From positions 1-38,518 of the forward strand of contig NZ_ASTG01000032.1 in NCBI RefSeq assembly GCF_000412635.1: a stretch of 38,518 nt of DNA. The letters run 5' to 3'. The notes under the pieces are model-generated. The model saw nothing but the letters and a program-made list of their open reading frames with translations. It made no database searches and was not told where the DNA came from. Shown piece after piece: positions 23,133 through 29,868 of this stretch; within the stretch, counting starts at the first letter, position 1, and every line of letters starts with the position of its first letter. A program made the translations under genes and the position numbers. This DNA is from Sphingobium bisphenolivorans. GTDB taxonomy: Bacteria; Pseudomonadota; Alphaproteobacteria; Sphingomonadales; Sphingomonadaceae.

Positions 23133-23447
23133 TTAGTCAGCCCCGCCCCGAACCAAGATACCCAGCCCCTCAGCGATCAGGTCCACCGAGTAGCGGGTTT
23201 CGCCATTGCTCTCGTAGCTGTTCTGGCGGACCCGTCCGGTGATGTGAACCAGGTCGCCCTTGCCCAAGTCAGCGGCGCGCTCTGCCAGCTGGCGGAAGAA
23301 CGTCACGCGGTTCCAGTGCGTATCGGTCTTCCATTCATCGCCATCCTTGCGGTTGTAGTTCGCGGCGACGGAAACATGGGTGACTTTATCGGTCGTATCG
23401 ACACTGCCAACGCGGCCGATGATCCGAAATTCAGCGATGTTCTGCAT
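23133..23447 (-). CDS. ssb: Single-stranded DNA-binding protein, short form
   Basis: A 104-residue OB-fold protein (MQNIAEFRIIGRVGSVDTTDKVTHVSVAANYNRKDGDEWKTDTHWNRVTFFRQLAERAADLGKGDLVHITGRVRQNSYESNGETRYSVDLIAEGLGIL). It covers only the DNA-binding domain: the flexible linker and acidic tip (usually DDDIPF) that recruit partner proteins are absent. Plasmid SSBs coat the incoming strand and damp the SOS response. The ATG at 23447 follows AAAGGAG; the 131 codons upstream in the same frame are a non-coding leader. It lies about 2.7 kb from oriT in the predicted leading region. Confidence 0.88.
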   Translation of the reverse strand: MQNIAEFRIIGRVGSVDTTDKVTHVSVAANYNRKDGDEWKTDTHWNRVTFFRQLAERAADLGKGDLVHITGRVRQNSYESNGETRYSVDLIAEGLGILVRGGAD

Positions 23448-23504
23448 GGTAGTCTCCTTTGGATAAGCGTTGCTGACGGATTTTTTGCGGCGGAGCTGAG
23501 CTAC

Positions 23505-23576
23505 GCGGGCAAGCTGAAAATGGGAGGGTCCGCTTGCGGAAACCCAAGGCCGAAGGCCGGTTTTCTGCTTGCCCGC
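23505..23576 (-). promoter_or_regulatory. Branched hairpin upstream of ssb, candidate ssDNA promoter
   Basis: Outer arms GCGGGCAAGC (23505-23514) and its complement (23567-23576) pair perfectly and, after a single mismatch, continue with GAAAA/TTTTC. Inside are two smaller hairpins, TCCGC TT GCGGA and GGCC GAA GGCC. On single-stranded DNA this would fold strongly 58 bases upstream of the ssb start. It resembles the F-plasmid Frpo design, although no consensus -35/-10 is obvious. Confidence 0.5.
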
Positions 23577-23663
23577 ATTAGTGGCGATGCGGAGTTCGTA
23601 TCCGTCAGACAGCAACGCCCAAAGGAAACGGCCCGAGTAGATGCAGCAATTTGGACTGGCGGC

Positions 23664-23679
23664 GGTGGCAGCTGCCACC
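23664..23679. repeat. 16-bp palindrome GGTGGCAGCTGCCACC, site 5
   Basis: Exact copy in the ssb upstream region, perfect over 18 bp (23663-23680). It pairs with site 6 at 135-bp spacing. Confidence 0.85.
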
Positions 23680-23798
23680 GGCCATTGGCACCCATAGGTC
23701 GCTGCGCTCGATCGGCACGGCGGGGATTGGAAAACCCTGTCGCGGCTCCGCCGCTCTTTCCGTAGCTGGCAGTCCGTTGACGCGGGCAGGGGACTGCC

Positions 23799-23814
23799 GG
23801 TGGCAGCTGCCACC
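23799..23814. repeat. 16-bp palindrome GGTGGCAGCTGCCACC, site 6
   Basis: Exact copy, perfect palindrome over 22 bp (23796-23817), 27 bp downstream of the serine recombinase stop and 350 bp upstream of ssb. Confidence 0.85.
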
Positions 23815-23840
23815 GGCTTGAAGCCGAACAGAAAGAGCAA

Positions 23841-24539
23841 TCAGCGGTTCCGCTCACGATGATTTCGCTGAGGGCTGGGTTCTTGCACCTGGGCGGCACG
23901 ATGGGCCGCCCATACCCGCTTGACGGTGCTGCGGTCGCAATCGGCCAGCTCTGCCGTTTTGGCAATGCTCTTGCCCGCTTCGCGCAATGCCACAATGCGG
24001 GCGTGCGTTGCCCGATCGCCTTTGCGCCCTCCGCTGCGCCCTGCGGCCTTTGCCAAGGCGATACCTTGGCGCTGTCGCTCGCGGCGATCGGTGTAATCGT
24101 CGTGAGCCATCTGCAGGGCGATCTTCAAGAGCATCGCCTGAACAGATTCGAGCACGATGCGGGCGATGCCCTCGGCGTCGGCCGCGAGGTCGGACAGGTC
24201 CACGACGCCGGGAATGGCAAGTCGCGCGCCTCGCGCACGAATTGTCTCAACCAGCTGCTCGGCCTCGGCCAAGGGAAGACGACTAATCCGGTCAATCTTC
24301 TCGGCAATCACCACTTCACCGGGTTGAAGATCGGCAATCATGCGCAGCAACTCGGGGCGGTCGGCACGGGCACCCGATGCCTTCTCCCGATAGACTGCCG
24401 CGACATAATAGCCCGCTGCCTTCGCCTCGGCTACGATGGCATCCTGTCGGCGTAAGTCCTGTGCATCGGTGCTGACGCGCAAATAAACGCGGCCGATCTG
24501 CGGCGCGAAGGCGGGGGACGGCTCAATATCAGTGGCCAT
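23841..24539 (-). CDS. Serine recombinase (resolvase/invertase family)
   Basis: A 232-residue small serine recombinase. The catalytic Ser is in RVYLRVSTDAQDLRRQ (near residue 23), with further family blocks GARADRPELLRMIADLQPGEVVIAEKIDRISR and, at the C-terminus, a helix-turn-helix (THARIVALREAGKSIAKTAELADCDRSTVKRVW). It probably resolves plasmid multimers or acts on a local site. No res-like site is evident; the palindromes just downstream (23664, 23799) are candidates. Its ATG overlaps the end of the next gene upstream by 11 bp, so the two are co-translated. Confidence 0.85.
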   Translation of the reverse strand: MATDIEPSPAFAPQIGRVYLRVSTDAQDLRRQDAIVAEAKAAGYYVAAVYREKASGARADRPELLRMIADLQPGEVVIAEKIDRISRLPLAEAEQLVETIRARGARLAIPGVVDLSDLAADAEGIARIVLESVQAMLLKIALQMAHDDYTDRRERQRQGIALAKAAGRSGGRKGDRATHARIVALREAGKSIAKTAELADCDRSTVKRVWAAHRAAQVQEPSPQRNHRERNR

Positions 24540-25242
24540 CGTTTGTTGAAGCTTCCTTGCCTAGCTGGGGACCATCCGGGGGCGAGGCCAGCATGTTGGA
24601 TATGCTGGCTTCTGCGCTCGCGATCGCATCGCGGATTTCATTGGCCTGTTCGCGCAGCGCCGCCAATTGGCGGTCGCGCGGCAAAATTGCCCTCAGCCAA
24701 TTAGCGCGCTGCTCGATTTGAGCGATCTGTTCGGCAAAAAACTGAGCGTCGGATCTCATCCGATCAAGCTCAGCCTGCGCCACGCGTAGTTTGCGGTTCC
24801 AAGCGGAATCGCGCGCCTTCGCTCGCCTGACCTCGTCCCGGTCTTGCTTGGCTTTGCGCTTCCGCTCCTGATCTAGCGCCTTTTGCAAGGCATCGCGTTT
24901 CCTGATCCGCTCGGCCTCAGCCGCTTCATCACGCCTGCGCGCGATCAAAGCATCCAGCGCCGAACGATCGTGAATGTCTATGTTGTTGCAGACCCATCTG
25001 ATCCTTCGGAATGCCTTGTCCTCGATTTGGCCGATGCGGCTTGGCGACACACCGACGATCTTTGCAGTCGCGGCAAGAGTGAGCGCGGGAGAGGGGCCAA
25101 GCCCGATCCGCAAGCGGACAACCTGTTGCTCATGCGGTTCCAGCATCGCGATCAACCGCTCGACGGTTCGATGGTCGGTGATCGGCCTCTCTACATCGCG
25201 CTTTGCAAGCCGAGCTGCGAACAGCTCCATGGCCGATTTCAT
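24529..25242 (-). CDS. Protein with sigma-70 region 4-like domain and long coiled coil
   Basis: A 237-residue protein. Residues about 27-85 (RLIAMLEPHEQQVVRLRIGLGPSPALTLAATAKIVGVSPSRIGQIEDKAFRRIR) match sigma-factor region 4, the part that reads -35 elements. No region 2 (needed for -10 recognition) is present. The remaining two thirds are a charged coiled coil (RRRDEAAEAERIRKRDALQKALDQERKRKAKQDRDEVRRAKARD ...). It may be a transcription regulator that binds promoters or RNA polymerase rather than a full sigma factor. The ATG at 25242 was chosen because AGGA lies 7 bases upstream; an ATG at 25263 has none. Coupled to the serine recombinase. Confidence 0.7.
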   Translation of the reverse strand: MKSAMELFAARLAKRDVERPITDHRTVERLIAMLEPHEQQVVRLRIGLGPSPALTLAATAKIVGVSPSRIGQIEDKAFRRIRWVCNNIDIHDRSALDALIARRRDEAAEAERIRKRDALQKALDQERKRKAKQDRDEVRRAKARDSAWNRKLRVAQAELDRMRSDAQFFAEQIAQIEQRANWLRAILPRDRQLAALREQANEIRDAIASAEASISNMLASPPDGPQLGKEASTNDGH

Positions 25243-25289
25243 CGCGTCGTCCTGACCGTCCATGCAGGGTTTGAACCTCGCTCGTCCAA

Positions 25290-25372
25290 ATATGGCGCAC
25301 AATCTATACCATCTGCGCTAGGCGCGAAAGCCATGGCGCAAATAGCTTCTAGAGCAACCCTATTGCGCCATG
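25290..25372. promoter_or_regulatory. Divergent control region with repeated ATGGCGCA half-sites
   Basis: ATGGCGCA occurs at about 25291 and 25333 and inverted at 25365-25372; the last two form a CATGGCGCAA / TTGCGCCATG inverted repeat (25332-25341, 25363-25372). The region lies between the minus-strand sigma-like gene and the plus-strand XRE gene, the likely binding protein. Confidence 0.5.
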
Positions 25373-25418
25373 CTGCCCGTGCCGACATTCTGCGCCTAGC
25401 CAGAAGGACGCGAACACG

Positions 25419-25676
25419 ATGCCAACCATATACCTGAAACGAACATCGCCGTTGATGGCCCAGCTCGGGGCCAACATCTCTCGCGAACTAAAGAAACTAG
25501 GCATAACTCAAGGGGAGTTGTCCGAACGCTCGGGCGTTGCGGCGTCACATATTTCATACATGGTGCGCGGACATGGTAATCCAACGCTTGCCACCTTGGA
25601 GAGCCTTGCCGATGCTTTCGGATTATCGGCTGTCGAATTATTGGCAGCGGATAGCACTTCCCGCGACAAGTCCTGA
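25419..25676 (+). CDS. XRE-family helix-turn-helix regulator
   Basis: An 85-residue protein. Residues about 14-75 (QLGANISRELKKLGITQGELSERSGVAASHISYMVRGHGNPTLATLESLADAFGLSAVELL) are a complete Cro/CI helix-turn-helix domain. The ribosome site GAAGGA lies upstream of the ATG. It is one of only two clear plus-strand genes in the predicted leading region and is divergent from the sigma-like/recombinase pair, with shared half-sites in between, which suggests it controls both directions. Confidence 0.82.
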   Translation: MPTIYLKRTSPLMAQLGANISRELKKLGITQGELSERSGVAASHISYMVRGHGNPTLATLESLADAFGLSAVELLAADSTSRDKS

Positions 25677-25708
25677 AAGGCAGTCGCTTTATTTGATCGG
25701 AACAATCT

Positions 25709-25969
25709 ATGTCCAGTAACCCGCCCCGCGAATTTGACCGACTGCTACAAGATGCGCCGCTGGTGCGGGCAATGGGGGGAGCACTCTCGATGTTTGCCAC
25801 GCTGCTTGCGCGTCAAGGCATTGTCGAGGCGAGCGAGGTTGCAAACTTGCTGGGTATCTATGCGGTCGCCACAAGCGAAGTCGATAATGAAGAGGGCATG
25901 ATCTTGGGATGCTGGGCAGCTATGATCCGCGACGTGGCGGAGCAACAGCGCACATCTGCTCGCAAATAG
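25709..25969 (+). CDS. Hypothetical protein downstream of the XRE gene
   Basis: An 86-residue soluble protein (MSSNPPREFDRLLQDAPLVRAMGGALSMFATLLARQGIVEASEVANLLGIYAVATSEVDNEEGMILGCWAAMIRDVAEQQ) with mixed helices and no recognised motif. It is 32 bp after the XRE gene on the same strand and probably co-transcribed. The ribosome site is weak. Ends 17 bp from a converging gene. Confidence 0.5.
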   Translation: MSSNPPREFDRLLQDAPLVRAMGGALSMFATLLARQGIVEASEVANLLGIYAVATSEVDNEEGMILGCWAAMIRDVAEQQRTSARK

Positions 25970-25986
25970 CCCCGGCGCGCACGGCG

Positions 25987-26226
25987 CTAGCCGTGAGCCG
26001 CTTCGATCTTCTGGGCCAGCTCAGCCAGGTGATCGGAAGCAAGTAGATCCTCGGCGGTAAGATCGGCCGCGAAAAACTCGCTTCCGCTGGGTGGCGCGCG
26101 ATCGGCGGCGAAAGCGGCCAGATAGGGCCGCGCCTCGTCCGTTGCGATCCAGCGCCAGAAAGCATTGCCCTGGCCGAATAAACCGCTCTCGAACATATCG
26201 AGCCGTGCTTGTGCGAAGTCGGTCAA
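25987..26226 (-). CDS. Hypothetical small acidic protein
   Basis: A 79-residue protein (LTDFAQARLDMFESGLFGQGNAFWRWIATDEARPYLAAFAADRAPPSGSEFFAADLTAEDLLASDHLAELAQKIEAAHG). TTG at 26226 is chosen as the start because AGGAG lies 7 bases upstream; an internal ATG ten codons on lacks a ribosome site, and the longer frame overlaps the terminator. It is unusually acidic and aromatic for its size. Small acidic proteins are common anti-restriction or DNA-mimic candidates in leading regions, but nothing specific supports that here. Confidence 0.5.
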   Translation of the reverse strand: MTDFAQARLDMFESGLFGQGNAFWRWIATDEARPYLAAFAADRAPPSGSEFFAADLTAEDLLASDHLAELAQKIEAAHG

Positions 26227-26257
26227 TTTGCGTCTCCTGACAATCAGGCGGTTCGGC

Positions 26258-26285
26258 AAAAAAAGGGAGGCCGAAGCCTCCCTTT
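26258..26285 (-). terminator. Rho-independent terminator
   Basis: On the minus strand a 7-bp GGGAGGC/GCCTCCC stem with a stable UUCG loop is followed by seven T. It ends the transcript of the gene at 26289-26510. Confidence 0.85.
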
Positions 26286-26288
26286 GTC

Positions 26289-26510
26289 TTACTGGAACAG
26301 TTTGATGAAAGCGGGCGCGAGGCCGATGACTGCGAGGACGAAACCGACGCTGCCGATGACCCAAGTCTGTGCCGTCAGCTTGCTTTCGATTCCCTTGTTC
26401 GCCTCCTGAACCTTCACGGCGATATACTCCTCAATAGCCTCTACAACTTCCGCTGCGGCGTCGTCGGACAGATTAGCCGCTTTCAGTGCTCTAAACAATT
26501 TGATGTGCAT
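26289..26510 (-). CDS. Small coiled-coil protein with C-terminal membrane helix
   Basis: A 73-residue protein: a helical, acidic N-terminus (LFRALKAANLSDDAAAEVVEAIEEYIAVKVQEANKGIESKLTAQ) followed by one membrane helix (TWVIGSVGFVLAVIGLAPAFIKLF). The layout is like short DUF1640/CCDC90-type proteins found on plasmids and phages, of unknown function. The ATG at 26510 has AAGGAG at good spacing; upstream codons in frame are leader. An 83-bp structured repeat lies exactly 58 bp upstream, the same distance as for the gene at 27125. Confidence 0.65.
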   Translation of the reverse strand: MHIKLFRALKAANLSDDAAAEVVEAIEEYIAVKVQEANKGIESKLTAQTWVIGSVGFVLAVIGLAPAFIKLFQ

Positions 26511-26567
26511 CCGGTTCTCCTTCTCGTTGGTGACGGGAGACACCCGGCATGGGCACCGGCGCCGGCT

Positions 26568-26650
26568 GTCAGGGACCGCGAAGCGGCCGCGGTAGCGGGC
26601 GGTGGGGGAGCCGATTTGCGCAGCAAATTGGGGGAACCGCCGATCCTTGA
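26568..26650 (-). repeat. 83-bp structured upstream repeat, copy 1
   Basis: Identical to 27183-27265 except one base by eye. Each contains an ATTTGC GCA GCAAAT hairpin nested between GCGGT and ACCGC arms with G-tracts, and a second hairpin (CCGCG/CGCGG). It starts 58 bp upstream of a minus-strand gene. Candidate shared promoter or structured leader. Confidence 0.85.
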
Positions 26651-26775
26651 AAGCTGGCGCGCACCCATGCCAAAATGCCACGACACACAGAGAGAAGAGA
26701 TTGCGCGGGGCGGGGTTCGATGCCCCGTCCCGCGCTCTGCATGGCACCGAGATCATCGGTTTCGCCCAGCGGGCG

Positions 26776-26800
26776 AAAAGGGGCGGGCTAAGCCCGCCCC
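26776..26800 (-). terminator. Rho-independent terminator of the 26808-27125 gene
   Basis: A perfect 10-bp GC-rich stem (GGGGCGGGCT/AGCCCGCCCC) with a one-base centre, followed on the minus strand by TTTT, starts 8 bp after the stop codon. Confidence 0.75.
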
Positions 26801-26807
26801 TCCGGCG

Positions 26808-27125
26808 TCAGCCGGATTGGCCGCGCTTCGCCTTGGCCGCCAGCACGACCGCGACGACTTGCGGATAGACGCATTCGCCGCGCTCGATGTTGCGGATGCC
26901 GGGGCCGTCGAGCACGTCCTTGATACGGTCCTCGATGATCTGGCCCAGCTCGGCCGCAACCGCCTCGATGTCAGCACTCGTCTTGCCGATAAACATCGGG
27001 TCTTTCGGCCACATGCTTTCCGCGTCGAAATGATCCTTATCGTTCAACGCGGTCGCCAGCGCCTCGATCGCAGCATTTCCAAGCGCACGCTCGAAAGCCA
27101 GCTGAGCGAACAGACGATGAGACAT
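26808..27125 (-). CDS. Hypothetical protein of the leading region
   Basis: A 105-residue helical protein (MSHRLFAQLAFERALGNAAIEALATALNDKDHFDAESMWPKDPMFIGKTSADIEAVAAELGQIIEDRIKDVLDGPGIRNIERGECVYPQVVAVVLAAKAK). No family recognised, no membrane segment. A strong ribosome site (AAGGAGG) precedes the ATG. It is a single-gene unit: its own 83-bp structured upstream repeat (27183-27265) and its own terminator (26776-26800). This layout, repeated for the neighbouring gene, suggests that both are switched on by the same signal. Confidence 0.6.
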   Translation of the reverse strand: MSHRLFAQLAFERALGNAAIEALATALNDKDHFDAESMWPKDPMFIGKTSADIEAVAAELGQIIEDRIKDVLDGPGIRNIERGECVYPQVVAVVLAAKAKRGQSG

Positions 27126-27182
27126 AACAACCTCCTTGTTGCCGGAATTGGCGAGGCCAAGGGGAGGGCAGCGCCGGGTCGG

Positions 27183-27265
27183 GTCAGGGACCGCGAAGCG
27201 GCCGCGCTAGCGGGCGGTGGGGGAGCCGATTTGCGCAGCAAATTGGGGGAACCGCCGATCCTTGA
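27183..27265 (-). repeat. 83-bp structured upstream repeat, copy 2
   Basis: Second copy of 26568-26650, again starting 58 bp upstream of a start codon (27125). The sequences between the repeat and each gene differ, as do the genes, so selection seems to keep the element itself. Confidence 0.85.
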
Positions 27266-27346
27266 TGCGGCCTGGTGCAGCCCTCATGCTAGGAAGACAC
27301 TGACGGGGGGATTTAACGAACTAACGCCCGTCCATCGGGCGGACCT

Positions 27347-27799
27347 TCACCCTGCGCCGTCTCGCGCCCGAACGATCGCGCTGTATTCCAGCAGCGTTTG
27401 TCGGACATTCTCATCATCCATCACATTGAGCGCATGGCCGGTGGCCGATGCCTGATCCGTCCGCATTTCGAGCCAAGCGATCCGCGCCGTGTTCGGCACA
27501 ACGCGACCATGCTCAAGCGCGATCTGCTCGCTGTAACCGGCGATAACATCGTTGATGGCCTCAAGGGCTGCCTCATAGGCGATGGCCTGATCTTGGGTCC
27601 ACAAGGGCGCTGTCGGTGTGGGGGCAGTCACCTTGCCATATAGAGAGGGCAACTGGTCTCCCGGCAAGCGCAAACTACGCCATTTGCGCTTGCCGGGAGT
27701 GGGCGGCCCTACCGGGGGGCTTGGGCCGTTGATGGGCCTATAATCCTCAAACTCACAACGCCAAATGGCGTTGGATAGATTGAAAGGGCGGCGCGACAA
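27347..27799 (-). CDS. Hypothetical protein, start uncertain
   Basis: An open frame of 150 codons. The C-terminal half (WTQDQAIAYEAALEAINDVIAGYSEQIALEHGRVVPNTARIAWLEMRTDQASATGHALNVMDDENVRQTLLEYSAIVRA) reads as a helical protein; the N-terminal part is encoded by a 17-bp perfect inverted repeat and may be leader. Possible starts are TTG 27799 (no ribosome site) and GTG 27631 (weak site, just after the hairpin). No family recognised. It is 62 bp downstream of the DUF6884 gene remnant in the same direction and was probably in its operon. Confidence 0.5.
   Translation of the reverse strand: MSRRPFNLSNAIWRCEFEDYRPINGPSPPVGPPTPGKRKWRSLRLPGDQLPSLYGKVTAPTPTAPLWTQDQAIAYEAALEAINDVIAGYSEQIALEHGRVVPNTARIAWLEMRTDQASATGHALNVMDDENVRQTLLEYSAIVRARDGAG
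27658..27699 (-). promoter_or_regulatory. Strong hairpin with 17-bp perfect arms
   Basis: Arms 27658-27674 (CTCCCGGCAAGCGCAAA) and 27683-27699 are exact complements around an 8-base loop. No T-run follows, so it is unlikely to be a terminator. The GGCAAGC followed by A-rich bases resembles the stem upstream of ssb (GGGCAAGC, GAAAA). It could be a third type of structured upstream element, or the footprint of a small mobile repeat. A second hairpin, CAACGCCA/TGGCGTTG, lies at about 27760-27778. Confidence 0.6.
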
Positions 27800-27860
27800 A
27801 CAGATGCCCCCTCGAAGCGCATCGCGCGACGTTGCGCATGGACCGCGACAATTCTCGCTT

Positions 27861-28071
27861 TCAGTTGTCGCTTAACCAAGCGAGCTGCTGACCGATTCCA
27901 AGCCCCTCCATCGGAACCGATGCGCGCCGTTCGATCTGCGGCCAAAGGGGATCGCGATAGTTGCGGCCTGCGAGAACGATCAGCGGCGCGGCGGCGTCGA
28001 TCTGCTCGGCCATTGCTTCGATCACGCGCGCGCCCCAAAGGCGGCGCGCGCCTGCCTTCATCGCGCCTAGC
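27861..28071 (-). pseudogene. DUF6884-type gene, C-terminal half (split by insertion)
   Basis: Reads LGAMKAGARRLWGARVIEAMAEQIDAAAPLIVLAGRNYRDPLWPQIERRASVPMEGLGIGQQLAWLSDN, the end of DUF6884-type proteins (LAGxxYR, PMEGLGIGxQLAWL). The N-terminal half is 6.5 kb away at 34606-35021, in the same orientation. Rejoining at the CCTAGC duplication gives one uninterrupted 206-residue frame. The fragment has no own start; a 13-codon extension read from the insertion end is artificial. Confidence 0.88.
28066..28071. repeat. Target site duplication CCTAGC, left copy
   Basis: CCTAGC here and at 34606-34611 directly border the insertion ends. Removing one copy and the insert restores the DUF6884 frame. 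Confidence 0.85.
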
Positions 28072-28227
28072 TGTAGGGGCTCGCAATCGTAGCGGCGTCT
28101 GCTCGCCAACAGCGCGATTTCCTGCTCACGCTATCTGCCACTGGCGCGTGGCGCCGTGCTCAAATTAGCTGCCAATGTGCTCGCCCTCATCCGGCGCTGC
28201 TCGCAAACGAGGCGTCGCACTCACGCT
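28072..28227 (+). repeat. Left 156-bp terminal inverted repeat of the insertion
   Basis: Holds two copies of an 18-bp motif TGCTCRMRYTAKCTGCCA (28123-28140, 28157-28174), with a third, weaker copy overlapping its inner edge (28218-28235), plus several TGCTCGC short repeats. Such arrays are typical transposase binding sites. Pairs with 34450-34605. Confidence 0.85.
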
Positions 28228-28426
28228 GTCTGCCAACAACTTCGACCGCCAGCGGGAGGTCGATCAGACGGCCATAGGCTGTCCCGTTTCTCCATCTGCA
28301 CCGGGCAGTTTCGGGAAAAGCCAATCGGGAACACATTTCGGGAAAATGGCACCTCGTTGCCATCGAGCGCGCCTTGCCGCCGTCAGCCGTCCCACTCGAC
28401 CTTCGTTTGCGGGAAAGTACGGTTTG
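28228..28426. other. Non-coding stretch inside the left end of the insertion
   Basis: About 200 bp between the terminal repeat and the MFS gene stop. No convincing gene. It has two copies of TTTCGGGAAAA (28309-28319 and 28336-28346), 27 bp apart, and no clear terminator for the cargo operon. Confidence 0.5.
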
Positions 28427-29626
28427 TTATCTGCGTCGTAGCTGGTGCGACACGAAGAAGAGGACGCCCGACGCGATCACACACCATCCTGCCATCCAGA
28501 GAAGTTGGGTGGGCAGTGCGACGCCGGCATCGATCAACGTGCCGGTGAGGCCGGGACCTACAGCGGTAGCAAGCACCATTCCCGACACAGTGATCGCCCG
28601 GATACCTCCCAGATGCGCGGTGCCGTATATTTCCGGCCATAGAGCGCCCAGCAGGGTCGACGTGAAGCCGTAACTGACCCCGAACAGCAGCATGAACAGG
28701 TAGATGCCCCAGACAGGGGTCACCAGAGCGGCAACCAGGATGGCAATGAACAGAGGAAAGAGGAAAAAGGGTAAGATGCGCACGGCGCTGTAGCGATCGA
28801 TCAACGCACCACAGACCAGACCGAATATCACCGTTGTGACTGCCATCACGGGGAACGCGGCCGCGAAGGCAAGTCGGTCATAGCCGCGCAAGTCGATCAG
28901 ATATCCCTGATGGAAGAAGATGGTGGTGCCGATAAAAGGGGGCGCCAGCACCCCTGCCAGAAGCAGCCAGAAGGTCGGATCACGGACTACCTCGGCCTGC
29001 GTCCAGTCACGCACCGCCGGTATGTCGGCCGACACGACCTCGCTTTGAGGTACACGCTCGATCCTGAGCAGAAACACGATCAGTGGGAAGGCCACCAGCA
29101 GGATGGTAGCTGCCGCCAGTACCCAGGCGCCCTGCCATCCAAGCCATGAGCTGATGAGGACGAACGCCAGCGGCAGCACAGCCTCGCCAGTCTGGTGGCC
29201 GGGGACGATCAATGAGATTGCACGACCACGATTTGCCGAGAACCAGCGTCCCACCACCGTGTACGCGGTCTCCGTCATCATGCCCTGCCCAAACAGCCGA
29301 AGCAGGTAGAGGCCGATCGCCAACCCGACCACGTTCGGCATGAAAGGGAAGATCAGACAGGATGCCGCCAGCGCCGGAAGAACAAAGAGCGCAACGCGCC
29401 ACGCCGGCATGATATCGAGAAGACGCCCTAGCCACGGCAGCGTTAACGCACTTCCAAGCGTCGCCAGCATGTAAAGTCCGCCGAAAGCCCCGCCCGAAAG
29501 GTGGAACGTTCTACGGATTTCACTGCCGGATAAGCCGATGAAGAAGGTTTGCCCAAACGATGAGAAAAGCGTGAGCAGAAATCCACATGCGAGCCATCGA
29601 AAGTTGGCGCGCAAGAAGGTGAGCAT
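28427..29626 (-). CDS. MFS transporter
   Basis: A 399-residue major facilitator superfamily permease with about 12 hydrophobic segments. It shows the family loop-2/3 style motif (LPWLGRLLDIMPAWR) and the matching one in the second half (GLVCGALIDRYSAVR). The substrate cannot be read from the sequence. The ATG at 29626 was chosen; the extra four codons upstream begin with TTG. It is the last gene of the cargo operon, 8 bp after the cold-shock gene. Confidence 0.85.
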   Translation of the reverse strand: MLTFLRANFRWLACGFLLTLFSSFGQTFFIGLSGSEIRRTFHLSGGAFGGLYMLATLGSALTLPWLGRLLDIMPAWRVALFVLPALAASCLIFPFMPNVVGLAIGLYLLRLFGQGMMTETAYTVVGRWFSANRGRAISLIVPGHQTGEAVLPLAFVLISSWLGWQGAWVLAAATILLVAFPLIVFLLRIERVPQSEVVSADIPAVRDWTQAEVVRDPTFWLLLAGVLAPPFIGTTIFFHQGYLIDLRGYDRLAFAAAFPVMAVTTVIFGLVCGALIDRYSAVRILPFFLFPLFIAILVAALVTPVWGIYLFMLLFGVSYGFTSTLLGALWPEIYGTAHLGGIRAITVSGMVLATAVGPGLTGTLIDAGVALPTQLLWMAGWCVIASGVLFFVSHQLRRR

Positions 29627-29634
29627 GGGTAATC

Positions 29635-29847
29635 TCAATCGGGTAAGAGGGACAGATTGTCGGCTTGAGGTCGTCCATCACGGCCTTCTGCAAGGTCAAA
29701 AGACCAGCGTTGGTGTTTGCGTATCTCGCCAACTCCGGCGCGCAGCACGGCTTTGATATGCAAGAAAACTTTGGGTTGTTTGTCGTCGCGCGAGATGAAG
29801 CCATATTGCCCCTTCGCATCGACATATTTGACCGTGCCGGTCGGCAT
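29635..29847 (-). CDS. Cold-shock domain protein
   Basis: A 70-residue CspA-type OB-fold protein (MPTGTVKYVDAKGQYGFISRDDKQPKVFLHIKAVLRAGVGEIRKHQRWSFDLAEGRDGRPQADNLSLL). RNP1 (KGQYGFI) and RNP2 (VFLHI) are present, with the usual KGFGFI and VFVH changed slightly. Such proteins bind single-stranded nucleic acid and act as RNA chaperones under stress. AAGGAG precedes the ATG. It lies between the DksA-like and MFS genes, with short gaps. Confidence 0.9.
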   Translation of the reverse strand: MPTGTVKYVDAKGQYGFISRDDKQPKVFLHIKAVLRAGVGEIRKHQRWSFDLAEGRDGRPQADNLSLLPD

Positions 29848-29868
29848 GATCCTCTCCTTATTGTAGCG

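Larger units (their letters stand above)
23448..23840. promoter_or_regulatory. 393-bp non-coding region upstream of ssb
   Basis: No credible gene here. It contains, going upstream from ssb, a large branched hairpin (23505-23576), two copies of the 16-bp palindrome (23664-23679 and 23799-23814) and an 8-bp inverted repeat GGCAGTCC/GGACTGCC (about 23768-23798). The density of structure suggests a heavily regulated promoter for ssb. Confidence 0.65.

Noticed and set aside
23448..23840. N-terminal extension of ssb (minus-strand frame of 235 codons)
   Set aside because: The ribosome site and OB-fold begin at 23447; upstream codons cover palindromes and hairpins and have no domain character.
24432..24445. 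Second nic-like ATCCTG sequence inside the recombinase gene
   Set aside because: It is within a coding region, without inverted repeats and away from mobC-mobA.
26505..27455. Plus-strand frame of 316 codons
   Set aside because: Runs through both 83-bp repeats and antisense to two genes with good ribosome sites; the repeated peptide is only a result of the repeated DNA.
28309..28346. Two TTTCGGGAAAA copies as iterons or an operator
   Set aside because: Only two short copies, no adjacent regulator or replication gene, so no function can be supported.
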